Positions 1 to 6,361 of a stretch of 7,930 nucleotides of DNA are shown in pieces; position 1 is the first letter of the stretch; every line of letters begins with the position of its first letter. A program made the translations under genes and the position numbers. The DNA is from Capsulimonas sp. (GTDB lineage: Bacteria > Armatimonadota > Armatimonadia > Armatimonadales > Capsulimonadaceae), in the NCBI GenBank assembly GCA_025963815.1, contig JAOQAA010000131.1:1-7930 (forward strand), written 5' to 3'. The notes beneath the pieces were generated by a model that was not told where the DNA came from, did no database searches, and saw nothing but the letters and a program-made list of their open reading frames with translations.

Positions 1-2369
1 TTAATGTCCAGGTTTCCGAACGCGCGCTCAGAGAAATCTACTTGCCCGCCTTTGAAGCAGGCGTCAAAGATGGCGGCGTGTGGACGGTAATGTCGTCTTA
101 TAACATGCTCAACGGGCCGTACGCCTCGGGCAATTCCTACCTGCTCAACGATATTTTGAAGCGCGGGTGGGGGTTCGACGGCACGGTAATGTCGGACTGG
201 GGCGGAGTTCACGACGTACGCGCCATTGATGCAGGCAACGATCTGGAAATGCCGGGACGCGGCATTCTGTCGCCCGCCAAAGTGAAAAACGCGCTGGCTC
301 GTGGGACGACGACGCTTCGACAGATCGACCAGAACGTGCGGCGCATCTTGCGTACGATCCTGCGCTCCGGCGTCGTCGATGGGCCAAAAACGCCTAACCC
401 CGCGCTCGTCAACTCCGCCGCCGGCCGCGCCGTCGCGCTGCAGGCGGCGCAGGAAGGAATTGTGCTGCTCAAAAACGAGCGACAAATTTTACCGCTTGCC
501 GCTTCCAAAATCCGCTCGATCGCGCTGATCGGCCCCGGCGCCAAAGAAATGCAGGTGGGCGCGGGGGGCAGTCCGACCGTGACGCCTCTGCGCTCGGTCG
601 GTCCGCTCGAAGGCATTCAAAACCTCGTCGGCCCCGGTGTCAAAGTGCGCTATGTCACCGGGGATTCCAATGGGAGTCCGTTTCCCGACGGCTCCGTGAA
701 GACGCCGGACTCAGGAGAAAACGGCTTCCACGCCGAGTATTTTGCCGGCAAGAATCTCGAAGGCGCCCCAACTTCGACGCGCACCGATGCGCAAGTGGAT
801 ATGGCTGTCCCGCTCTCGGGAATAGGATCGGATGTATACAGCGCGCGCTGGACGGGCGTTTTTACGCCGCGTAAGAGCGGCGCCACGACATTGCTATTCC
901 GCGCGGACGATGGCTGCCGCGTGTCTCTGGACGGCAAACTGATCATCGATGCATGGCGCGACAGCGGCGCCACGACGCATAGCGCGGTCGTCGATCTCAA
1001 AGCCGGCCAGGCGTACCAACTGCGCGCGGAATACTATCAATCCGGCGGCAACGCCGTCGCGCAGTTTCGAATCCTTGAACCCAATACGAATCCCTTCACC
1101 GAAGTGATTGACGCCGCGCGCAGCAGCGATGTCGCTATCGTGTGCGTCACGACACGTGGAACCGAAGGGGAGGGCCAGGATCGTCCCTCAATGACGCTTC
1201 CCGACAAACAAGACGAATTGATCCGGCAGGTCGTCGCGGCCAATCCGAAGACCATCGTCGTGCTCAACAACGGAACACCGGTTTCAATGCCGTGGCTTAA
1301 GTCGGTTCCGGCCCTGGTTGAGGCGTGGTTCCCGGGCCAGGAAGGCGGCCAGGCTCTGGCGCAAGTTCTCTTCGGCGACATCAACCCCTCGGGACACTTG
1401 CCGACGACGCTGGGCGTGAAGCGCGAAGATTATCCCGACTATCCCAATTTTGGGGGCAACGGCCGAACGGTTCGCTACGAAGAGGGGATTTACGTCGGCT
1501 ACCGCGCCTTCGACAAGCGCCGCATCGCGCCGCTGTTCCCATTCGGCTACGGTCTTAGCTACACGACATTTCAGCTGTCGAATTTGAAGCTTTCCTCGCC
1601 GACGCTGGGGCCGGGCGAACGCTTGACCGCCACGGTGCGCGTCGTCAACACTGGGAAGCGCGCCGGAGCGCAGGTCGTGCAGCTTTATGTCCATGATCCG
1701 AAGCCTCAGACGGACAAAGCCGTGCGCGAGTTGAAAGGCTTCGTCAAGGTGTTCTTGAAGCCCGGCGAAAGCAAGCTTGCAATGATCAGCTTGTCGCCGC
1801 GTGACTTCGCCTGGTGCGATGTCAAAGCGAAGGGCTGGCGCGTGAACGCGGGCCAGTATCAGATTGAAGTGGGCGATTCGTCGCGCCATCTGACGCAGCA
1901 CGCAACGGTGCGTCTGGCGAACTCTTTCGAGCCGATCGCGTTCATGCGCGGCGACACGCAGCTTCCGCCCGTGGAAACGGCGCCGGATCTTGCGCTTGGG
2001 AAACGCGCCTTCGCCTCATCGGGGCAAGGGGAGCATGGGCCTGAGTTTGCCTTTGATGACAAAGTGAAAACGCGCTGGCAAAGCGAACCCAGGGATAACG
2101 AATGGCTGGCCGTCGATCTGGGCGCGGCGCAAAGGATCGGGCGCGTTCGGCTGAACTGGGAAGGCGCTTACGCCGCCGAATACCGGGTCGAGGTTTCGGG
2201 CGACAGTCAGAACTGGCGCACGGTTTACACGACGTATCAAAGCGAGGGTGGCCTGGAGAATATTTCGTTCGATCCCACCGAAGCGCGTTTTGTGCGTGTG
2301 TTCGCTGTCCAACGCGGGACGAAGTATGGAGTATCACTCCTGGACTTCGAAGTCCGCGCGCCCAAATAA
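1..2369 (+). CDS. Glycoside hydrolase family 3 beta-glycosidase (beta-glucosidase-like), PA14 and F5/8C domains, 5'-partial
   Basis: A retaining exo-beta-glycosidase of family GH3, probably secreted, that releases terminal sugars from beta-linked oligosaccharides. The frame is open from base 3 to the TAA at 2367-2369, and the TTG at 42 lies inside conserved GH3 sequence, so the true start is upstream of the window. The motif VMSDWG gives the nucleophile Asp at 195-197. The C-terminal alpha/beta domain begins near 420. A PA14 domain (about 714-1080) is inserted in it, as in PA14-type beta-glucosidases such as KmBglI. After it comes EGEGQDR (1164-1184), whose Glu at 1170-1172 is the likely acid/base. 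PFGYGLSYTTF (1539-1571) leads into the fibronectin III-like domain (to about 1915). The last 130 residues (about 1980-2366) resemble an F5/8 type C carbohydrate-binding domain. Glucosidase and xylosidase activity cannot be separated from sequence alone. The SASA esterase gene follows after 23 nt. Confidence 0.95.
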   Translation, partial: NVQVSERALREIYLPAFEAGVKDGGVWTVMSSYNMLNGPYASGNSYLLNDILKRGWGFDGTVMSDWGGVHDVRAIDAGNDLEMPGRGILSPAKVKNALARGTTTLRQIDQNVRRILRTILRSGVVDGPKTPNPALVNSAAGRAVALQAAQEGIVLLKNERQILPLAASKIRSIALIGPGAKEMQVGAGGSPTVTPLRSVGPLEGIQNLVGPGVKVRYVTGDSNGSPFPDGSVKTPDSGENGFHAEYFAGKNLEGAPTSTRTDAQVDMAVPLSGIGSDVYSARWTGVFTPRKSGATTLLFRADDGCRVSLDGKLIIDAWRDSGATTHSAVVDLKAGQAYQLRAEYYQSGGNAVAQFRILEPNTNPFTEVIDAARSSDVAIVCVTTRGTEGEGQDRPSMTLPDKQDELIRQVVAANPKTIVVLNNGTPVSMPWLKSVPALVEAWFPGQEGGQALAQVLFGDINPSGHLPTTLGVKREDYPDYPNFGGNGRTVRYEEGIYVGYRAFDKRRIAPLFPFGYGLSYTTFQLSNLKLSSPTLGPGERLTATVRVVNTGKRAGAQVVQLYVHDPKPQTDKAVRELKGFVKVFLKPGESKLAMISLSPRDFAWCDVKAKGWRVNAGQYQIEVGDSSRHLTQHATVRLANSFEPIAFMRGDTQLPPVETAPDLALGKRAFASSGQGEHGPEFAFDDKVKTRWQSEPRDNEWLAVDLGAAQRIGRVRLNWEGAYAAEYRVEVSGDSQNWRTVYTTYQSEGGLENISFDPTEARFVRVFAVQRGTKYGVSLLDFEVRAPK

Positions 2370-2392
2370 GTAAGATCCCGGATAATTTATCA

Positions 2393-3871
2393 ATGATTAA
2401 CACGAGAATCTGGGGAGCCGTACTTCCCACGCTGATGTTTGCAGGCGTGACCGGGGGCGTCCACGCCGAGGAAGCACCCCGTACGGAAACGAGACCGCTG
2501 CTGCATCCGCTGTTTTCTGACAACGCGGTGCTGCAGCGGGATCGCAAAGTCCCGATTTGGGGCTGGACCAAGCCGCAGACGAATGTGGTCGTACAGCTCG
2601 ACGACGACAAAAAGCAAACGGCTCGGGCCGGGATCGATGGGCGCTGGACGGTTTCCATCGCGTCGCACCGGGCGGGCGGCCCCCATTCTCTGACTATTCT
2701 TGGGGAAGGAAATGGAGAAGTCGCCACGCGCAGGAATTTGCTGTTTGGGGATGTTTGGCTATGCGGCGGGCAGTCGAACATGGCGTATGACCTGCATGGC
2801 GCCAATAACCCGCAGGCTGAGATCGCCGCCGCCGACTATCCCGAGATCCGTTTACTGCAAGTCCCCAATGCGATCAAAGCCGCTCCTATTTCGACCTTTG
2901 AGACCGCCGGGGCATGGAAAGCCTGCACGCCGCAAACCATAGAGAAATTTTCGGCCGTCGGCTACTTCTTTGGGCGCAAACTCCATCACGATCTCAAAGT
3001 CCCCATTGGCCTGATCGACTGCTCGTGGAGCGGAACGCCTGGCGAGTCCTGGGTGAGCGGCCCCGCATTGGCGGCGATGCCGGACTTCAAGCCGGCGGTG
3101 GACGCGTTAAAACGGACCGAGGAGGCGCCGCAGAGTTCGCCTTTGAACAATCCCAATGCGCCCGAGGTGCTGTTCAACGGCAAGATCGCGCCGCTGCTGC
3201 CCGGCGAAATCAAGGGAGTGATCTGGTATCAGGGGGAATCGAACGGGGATAACGCCAGGGAAGCCGAGCAATATCGAACACTGCTGCCGATCCTCGTCAG
3301 CGATTGGAAAGCCCACTTTGGTTCTCGTACGCCGTTTTACATCGTGCAATTAGCCAACTTCAAGGCGCCCGACGACGTTCCCCGCGATGATCCATGGCCA
3401 AATGTTCGTGAAGCGCAATTGCAGACATCGCAGCGGATTTCCGAGACGCACCTGGTCGTCGTCATCGATCTCGGCGAAGAGAAAAACGTTCACTTTCCCA
3501 ACAAACAAGAAGCCGGCTTGCGCCTGGCGGAAAGCGCTCTCCACCATACGTATGGCGTCAAAGGAGAAAGCAGCGGCCCTATATTGCGTGGCGCGAAGGC
3601 GGCAAGCGGAGCGATCCATCTGACGTTCGACCATGCGCGAGGCTTGAGTTTAAAAGGCGACGAAAACCACGTGTTCGCTGTCGCAGGCGCCGATAGGCAG
3701 TTTCACTGGGCAGAGCCGCAAATTTCAGGAAACAAGGTCACGCTGCGCAGCGCCGATGTCCCAGCGCCGCTTTATGCGCGTTTCGGCTGGTCCAACAATC
3801 CCCGCGCTTCGCTTTACAATGCCGCCGGTTTGCCTGCCTCGCCGTTTGGCGCCGATCGCGGCATGGAATAA
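2393..3871 (+). CDS. Secreted sialate O-acetylesterase-like (SASA domain) carbohydrate esterase
   Basis: An SGNH-fold esterase of the sialate-O-acetylesterase type, expected to remove O-acetyl groups from sugars or polysaccharides outside the cytoplasm. The frame is open back to 2102, inside the GH3 gene, but the ATG at 2393 starts a clear signal peptide (MINTRIWGAV..., likely cut after VHA, residue 25), so 492 aa is the best model. No strong Shine-Dalgarno is visible. Residues about 30-120 match the N-terminal beta-sandwich of this family (FSDNAVLQRD, VPIWGW). The nucleophile block is CGGQSNM with Ser128 (2774-2776); IWYQGESN is at residues 277-284; the catalytic pair is probably Asp359 and His367 (VHFPNK, His at 3491-3493). 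The 23-nt gap after GH3 suggests an operon. Because bacterial homologues include xyloglucan/xylan acetylesterases (CAZy CE20), a plant-polysaccharide substrate is more likely here than sialic acid; this is inferred from the GH3 neighbour. Confidence 0.92.
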   Translation: MINTRIWGAVLPTLMFAGVTGGVHAEEAPRTETRPLLHPLFSDNAVLQRDRKVPIWGWTKPQTNVVVQLDDDKKQTARAGIDGRWTVSIASHRAGGPHSLTILGEGNGEVATRRNLLFGDVWLCGGQSNMAYDLHGANNPQAEIAAADYPEIRLLQVPNAIKAAPISTFETAGAWKACTPQTIEKFSAVGYFFGRKLHHDLKVPIGLIDCSWSGTPGESWVSGPALAAMPDFKPAVDALKRTEEAPQSSPLNNPNAPEVLFNGKIAPLLPGEIKGVIWYQGESNGDNAREAEQYRTLLPILVSDWKAHFGSRTPFYIVQLANFKAPDDVPRDDPWPNVREAQLQTSQRISETHLVVVIDLGEEKNVHFPNKQEAGLRLAESALHHTYGVKGESSGPILRGAKAASGAIHLTFDHARGLSLKGDENHVFAVAGADRQFHWAEPQISGNKVTLRSADVPAPLYARFGWSNNPRASLYNAAGLPASPFGADRGME

Positions 3872-3908
3872 ATATCTGGAAATGACATTCAACCGCACAT
3901 TTCCCCAA

Positions 3909-3937
3909 TTGACAGCAGGCAGTCACCATGGTAATGT
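3909..3937 (+). promoter_or_regulatory. Candidate sigma70 promoter for the small SGNH hydrolase gene
   Basis: A perfect -35 box TTGACA (3909-3914) is followed after 17 nt by TAATGT (3932-3937), which keeps the first, second and last bases of the -10 consensus. Transcription would begin near 3944, giving a leader of about 31 nt before the ATG at 3975 and excluding the alternative ATG at 3939. The spacer contains the perfect 8-bp palindrome ACCATGGT (3925-3932), a possible operator. The -10 match is only partial. Confidence 0.45.
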
Positions 3938-3974
3938 TATGGAAAACCCATTTCTGGAAGTTCGTATTAGGTTT

Positions 3975-4706
3975 ATGTTAAAATCCAACCTCCGCGTATT
4001 CGCATTTGTCTTCTCAGTCTCCTCTCTGCTGCTCGCGCCCTGCGTGATGGACGCGCAAACTCCGGCCGCGCAGGTCATCTGCAACGGCGACAGTTTGACG
4101 TTCGGCTCGCACGCCTCGAAGGGCGAGGGGACCGCAACAGGGACGACCTATCCGGGTGTACTCGCCATGCGGCTTGGTGAAACATGGAAAGTGACAAACG
4201 TGGGGCTGCCCGGCTGGCCGACCGAGGGGATCAGCAACCATGCGAAGGATCATGTCGATCCGCTTTACGATCCCAAGCTGAAGGAAAACGTGCTGATCAT
4301 TATGGGGGGCACGAACAACATGGGGATCTACCATCAGGACGGCGCCCAGGCGTACGCCCACGTGGAGGAGTACTGCCGGGCGCGAAAGGCAGCGCATCCC
4401 TGGAAGATCCTGATCGTCACGCTCCCCATGGCCGCGTACCCGAGCTATGCGAAGGATTTCGACGCCAAGGCGACTACCTACGACACTTTGGTCCGCCGCA
4501 ACTGGCGCCGGTTCGCCGACGGCGTCGTCGATCTTCAAGCCGACCCGCGATTTGGCGCGCCCGGCGCCGAATTCGACAGCCGCTATTTTGATGCGAAGGA
4601 CCACACGCATTTGACCGACGCCGGCTATCAGCTTGTCGGCGAGGCTGCGGCGAAAGCCGTTACCAAAATCATTGGCCGCCCGACCAGAGAAGCGCAGCAG
4701 CCGTGA
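3975..4706 (+). CDS. Secreted SGNH/GDSL hydrolase (esterase/lysophospholipase L1-like)
   Basis: A small serine esterase of the SGNH superfamily, 243 aa. The frame is open back to 3756, but the ATG at 3975 directly precedes a signal peptide (MLKSNLRVFAFVFSVSSLLL..., likely cut after MDA, residue 27), has AGG four bases upstream, and lies downstream of the candidate promoter; the ATG at 3939 is the alternative. All four SGNH blocks are visible: CNGDSLTFG with nucleophile Ser40 (4092-4094); NVGLPG with Gly77; GGTNNMG with Asn114, a GTNN variant of GxND; and DHTHLTDAGY with Asp209 and His212. The family covers acetyl-xylan esterases, other carbohydrate esterases, thioesterases and lysophospholipases, so the substrate is open. 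Its position behind GH3 and SASA genes favours a carbohydrate ester. LLLAPC resembles a lipobox but has Pro before the Cys, so a lipoprotein is unlikely. Confidence 0.9.
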   Translation: MLKSNLRVFAFVFSVSSLLLAPCVMDAQTPAAQVICNGDSLTFGSHASKGEGTATGTTYPGVLAMRLGETWKVTNVGLPGWPTEGISNHAKDHVDPLYDPKLKENVLIIMGGTNNMGIYHQDGAQAYAHVEEYCRARKAAHPWKILIVTLPMAAYPSYAKDFDAKATTYDTLVRRNWRRFADGVVDLQADPRFGAPGAEFDSRYFDAKDHTHLTDAGYQLVGEAAAKAVTKIIGRPTREAQQP

Positions 4707-4758
4707 GAACGGGAGCAAATGCTTAACAAATCCGCCTCCAATAACCTCTGTTTTTCTG

Positions 4759-4777
4759 AAATGGTTAAAAATGGTTG
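4759..4777 (+). repeat. Tandem ATGGTT repeats, candidate operator upstream of the regulator
   Basis: AAATGGTT (4759-4766) and AAATGGTT (4769-4776) recur with a 10-bp period, so both copies face the same side of the helix. The 12-mer TAAAAATGGTTG at 4766-4777 recurs exactly at 6177-6188 in the gap after the regulator gene. The site lies about 135 bp upstream of the regulator's predicted transcription start. No gene is visible in 4707-4911. Confidence 0.5.
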
Positions 4778-4895
4778 AGTATGTTTCGCTCGCTGTCCCG
4801 CCAAATGGGTATTCAAGCTCGAACTTATATTGCGTCGCTGCGGCTTCCATGAGATATTACGAATGCCGCGCAAGTGTGTGATATGCGTCGTAGAG

Positions 4896-4904
4896 TGATA
4901 TAAT
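4896..4904 (+). promoter_or_regulatory. Extended -10 promoter of the regulator gene, predicting a leaderless mRNA
   Basis: TGATATAAT is a perfect extended -10 element (TGN plus consensus TATAAT at 4899-4904). No good -35 lies at the expected distance, which is usual for extended -10 promoters. Standard geometry puts the transcription start at 4911 or 4912, on the ATG itself, and there is no Shine-Dalgarno before that ATG. The same bases form a 13-bp palindrome, TGATAT-A-ATATCA (4896-4908), a possible autoregulatory operator. A further direct copy of GTGATAT lies at 4878-4884, 17 bp before the copy at 4895-4901. Confidence 0.7.
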
Positions 4905-4911
4905 ATCAACT

Positions 4912-6111
4912 ATGGCGCCACAACCACCACAAGAGACCGCATTGCCTTTGAGAACCCCGGTGGTTACCGTAGTGAAGGCGCTGCGCGATCAGATCCTGTC
5001 GGGTTCCTACAAAACCGGCGATTGGCTTCCCAGCGAGCGCTCGCTCGCCGAGGGGTTTGGCGTGGACCGAGGCGTGATTCGCGTTGCGATCCAGCAGCTG
5101 GTTCAAAGCGGGCTGATCGTTCGTCAGCCGCACTGTCGCCCGATTATCGGCCCGATCCCTCCCGCTGACGTCTCTCCTGACAGCATAGAGACGGAAATTG
5201 CCGTCGTCGAAACGGAGCCGGAGTCCCCCCGCCAGCATTCAAACTTTATCGCATTGCTGATGTGGCATGGCGATCCGACCTTCGAACAGGCTCTGACGTC
5301 GCAGCAGCGCATTTTTTGGGGCATGAATCAGGCGCTCGGCCAGCACGGCTATCATGGGGTGTTTCTAGATCTCGGCGACGGCGTGAGCATTGAGCTTGAA
5401 AACGCGGACCGGGAAGCCACGGAACTGCGATATATTCTGGATCACGGCTTTGGCGGCGCGATCTTCTACCCTTACGCCTACCGGCATAACCGAGAACTGG
5501 TTGAGGAAGTCAGCCGGCAGATGCCCATCGTGACGATCGACCGGCAGGTGGATGGAGTCGACACGGACCACGTTGGGATCGACAATTATCAAGCAATGTT
5601 CGATTTGGTCAACTCTCTGATCGACGCCGGGCATCGCCGAATTGCCTATGTCACGAAGATTGAGAATATTCGAGCCGTTCAGGACCGGCATCGGGGCTAC
5701 GTGGACGCAGTCGCCAAGGCGGATCTGGATGAGATCATTCTATGCATTCCCTCACGCGGCAGGTTGAAGCACTGGACGGCCATACACTCGGCGTTCCGCC
5801 TGCCAAAAGAGGAGCGTCCTACGGCGGCTGTCATATTTAACGACTTCTCAGCGGTCGCTCTGACGAGAATCCTGATGAACATCGGCCTCTCCGTGCCGGA
5901 TGATGTCGCGGTAACGGGCTTCGATGATATTGCAGCACATCTTCCCAACGGAGTAGGTCTGACCACGGTGGCTCAGCCTTACGAAGAAATTGGCCGCAAG
6001 GCGGTCGAGGTGCTGCTCAGCCGCCTTCACAACCCCTCCAGCCCCAAACAATACATTGAACTTCCCGCGCAACTGATTGTGCGGGAAAGCAGCCCCGCCC
6101 CCGCTTCCTAA
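4912..6111 (+). CDS. GntR-type DNA-binding / LacI-type sugar-binding hybrid transcriptional regulator (AraR/XylR-like architecture)
   Basis: A cytoplasmic, probably sugar-responsive transcription factor of 399 aa. Residues about 13-80 are a GntR winged helix-turn-helix: LRDQILSGSYKTGDWLPSER, then LAEGFGVDRGVIRVAIQQL carrying the recognition helix, then the wing. An acidic, low-similarity linker follows. From about residue 118 the protein matches the periplasmic-binding-protein-like effector domain of LacI/GalR regulators, with IDRQVDGVDTDHVGIDN, GHRRIAYV, VTGFDDIAAHLP, LTTVAQPYEEIGRKAVEVLL and the closing LIVRESS. This order matches Bacillus AraR, a repressor released by a sugar. The ligand cannot be read from sequence. 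The ATG at 4912 fits the family's N-terminus and the promoter geometry. Repeats in both flanking gaps are candidate operators. It stands alone between the enzyme genes and the pilin gene and probably controls one or both. Confidence 0.93.
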   Translation: MAPQPPQETALPLRTPVVTVVKALRDQILSGSYKTGDWLPSERSLAEGFGVDRGVIRVAIQQLVQSGLIVRQPHCRPIIGPIPPADVSPDSIETEIAVVETEPESPRQHSNFIALLMWHGDPTFEQALTSQQRIFWGMNQALGQHGYHGVFLDLGDGVSIELENADREATELRYILDHGFGGAIFYPYAYRHNRELVEEVSRQMPIVTIDRQVDGVDTDHVGIDNYQAMFDLVNSLIDAGHRRIAYVTKIENIRAVQDRHRGYVDAVAKADLDEIILCIPSRGRLKHWTAIHSAFRLPKEERPTAAVIFNDFSAVALTRILMNIGLSVPDDVAVTGFDDIAAHLPNGVGLTTVAQPYEEIGRKAVEVLLSRLHNPSSPKQYIELPAQLIVRESSPAPAS

Positions 6112-6176
6112 GCTCCTCCCTTTTCACCACTGTCTCCCAGTACTCTTTCTTATTTAGCAAGCAAACAACAATTATA

Positions 6177-6234
6177 TAAAAATGGTTGGAAATGAATTTA
6201 CCATTTTGTACAATATTTGTTGACAGATGGTTGA
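6177..6234 (+). repeat. Cluster of ATGGT(T) repeats at the pilin promoter
   Basis: TAAAAATGGTTG (6177-6188) is an exact copy of 4766-4777. AAAATGGT (6179-6186) pairs with an inverted ACCATTTT (6200-6207) across a 13-nt spacer. ATGGTTGA recurs at 6227-6234, between the -35 and -10 boxes, and a further ATGGT lies at 6247-6251, overlapping the end of the -10 box. The last two are 20 bp apart, two helical turns. The placement suits repression by occlusion of RNA polymerase; which protein binds is unknown. Confidence 0.5.
6203..6216 (+). promoter_or_regulatory. GntR-family operator-like palindrome next to the pilin -35 box
   Basis: ATTTTGTACAATAT is palindromic except for one pair, with the perfect 8-bp core TTGTACAA at 6206-6213. 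GntR-family operators characteristically carry a GT...AC core, and Bacillus AraR boxes contain TTGTAC and GTACAA. The site ends three bases before the -35 box of the pilin promoter and lies about 100 bp after the GntR-LacI gene, so that regulator is the natural candidate ligand. Confidence 0.45.
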
Positions 6235-6248
6235 AGCTGTGTTAGAAT
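6220..6248 (+). promoter_or_regulatory. Strong sigma70 promoter of the pilin-like gene
   Basis: Consensus -35 TTGACA (6220-6225), a 17-nt spacer and -10 TAGAAT (6243-6248, five of six consensus bases). The predicted start is A6255, giving an untranslated leader of about 107 nt before the ATG at 6362. The surrounding gap is distinctly AT-rich relative to the flanking genes. Confidence 0.8.
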
Positions 6249-6254
6249 GGTCTC

Positions 6255-6361
6255 AATGATAATCTTGCCGCCTAACGGAAGCAAGACGGCGCTTGGTTTT
6301 TATCATTAAGTAGCCCGTTATCAGCCATCGGCAATTCGCCATTACTAAAAGGATTTGAATT
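6255..6361 (+). ncRNA. Structured 5' leader of the pilin-like mRNA, candidate cis-regulatory RNA
   Basis: From the predicted first nucleotide, AATGATAA (6255-6262) can pair perfectly with TTATCATT (6300-6307). Directly inside, TCTTGC (6263-6268) pairs with GCAAGA (6281-6286), so the 5' strand is continuous over 14 nt with a 13-nt bulge (6287-6299) opposite. The apical loop (6269-6280) contains TAACGG (6273-6278), complementary to CCGTTA at 6315-6320, which would make a loop-to-downstream pseudoknot. Pairings that compete are GCCG (6267-6270) with CGGC (6287-6290) and CGCC (6269-6272) with GGCG (6288-6291). I do not recognise a known riboswitch class. It may be a regulatory RNA or just a stabilising 5' hairpin. 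No covariation data are available. Confidence 0.4.
6347..6353 (+). promoter_or_regulatory. Shine-Dalgarno site of the pilin-like gene
   Basis: AAAAGGA ends eight bases before the ATG at 6362. It fixes this start together with the short basic leader peptide, and it lies just downstream of the predicted folded region. Confidence 0.7.

Noticed and set aside
2102..2392. Upstream extension of the SASA gene frame overlapping the GH3 gene
   Set aside because: The extra residues are the out-of-frame reading of the F5/8C domain and would bury the signal peptide that starts at 2393.
1284..2805. Long minus-strand open frames opposite the GH3 and SASA genes
   Set aside because: They lie antisense to genes with full family motifs, have no recognisable domains, and reflect the third-position GC bias of the + strand genes.
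4032..4046. Lipobox (LLLAPC) in the small SGNH hydrolase signal peptide
   Set aside because: The residue before Cys is Pro, which signal peptidase II does not accept; a type I signal cut after MDA fits better.
4711..4756. Possible terminator after the small SGNH gene (GGAG...CTCC then TTTTT)
   Set aside because: A four-base stem with a 20-nt loop, and the T-run is separated from the stem by more than 10 nt.
4877..4890. TGTGA at 4877-4881 as a CRP-type site, and the 7-nt repeat TGCGTCG at 4831-4837 and 4884-4890
   Set aside because: No matching TCACA half-site at the right distance, and a single short direct repeat of this length is expected by chance.
6081..6124. GCGGG...CCCGC hairpin at the 3' end of the regulator gene followed later by TTTT
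   Set aside because: The stem is five base pairs inside GC-rich coding sequence and the T-run is more than 20 nt away, so it does not make an intrinsic terminator.
6255..6361. Match of the pilin leader to a c-di-GMP (GEMM), preQ1 or glutamine riboswitch
   Set aside because: I compared the conserved core segments I remember for these classes and none fits beyond a few bases. The leader is reported only as an unclassified structured candidate.
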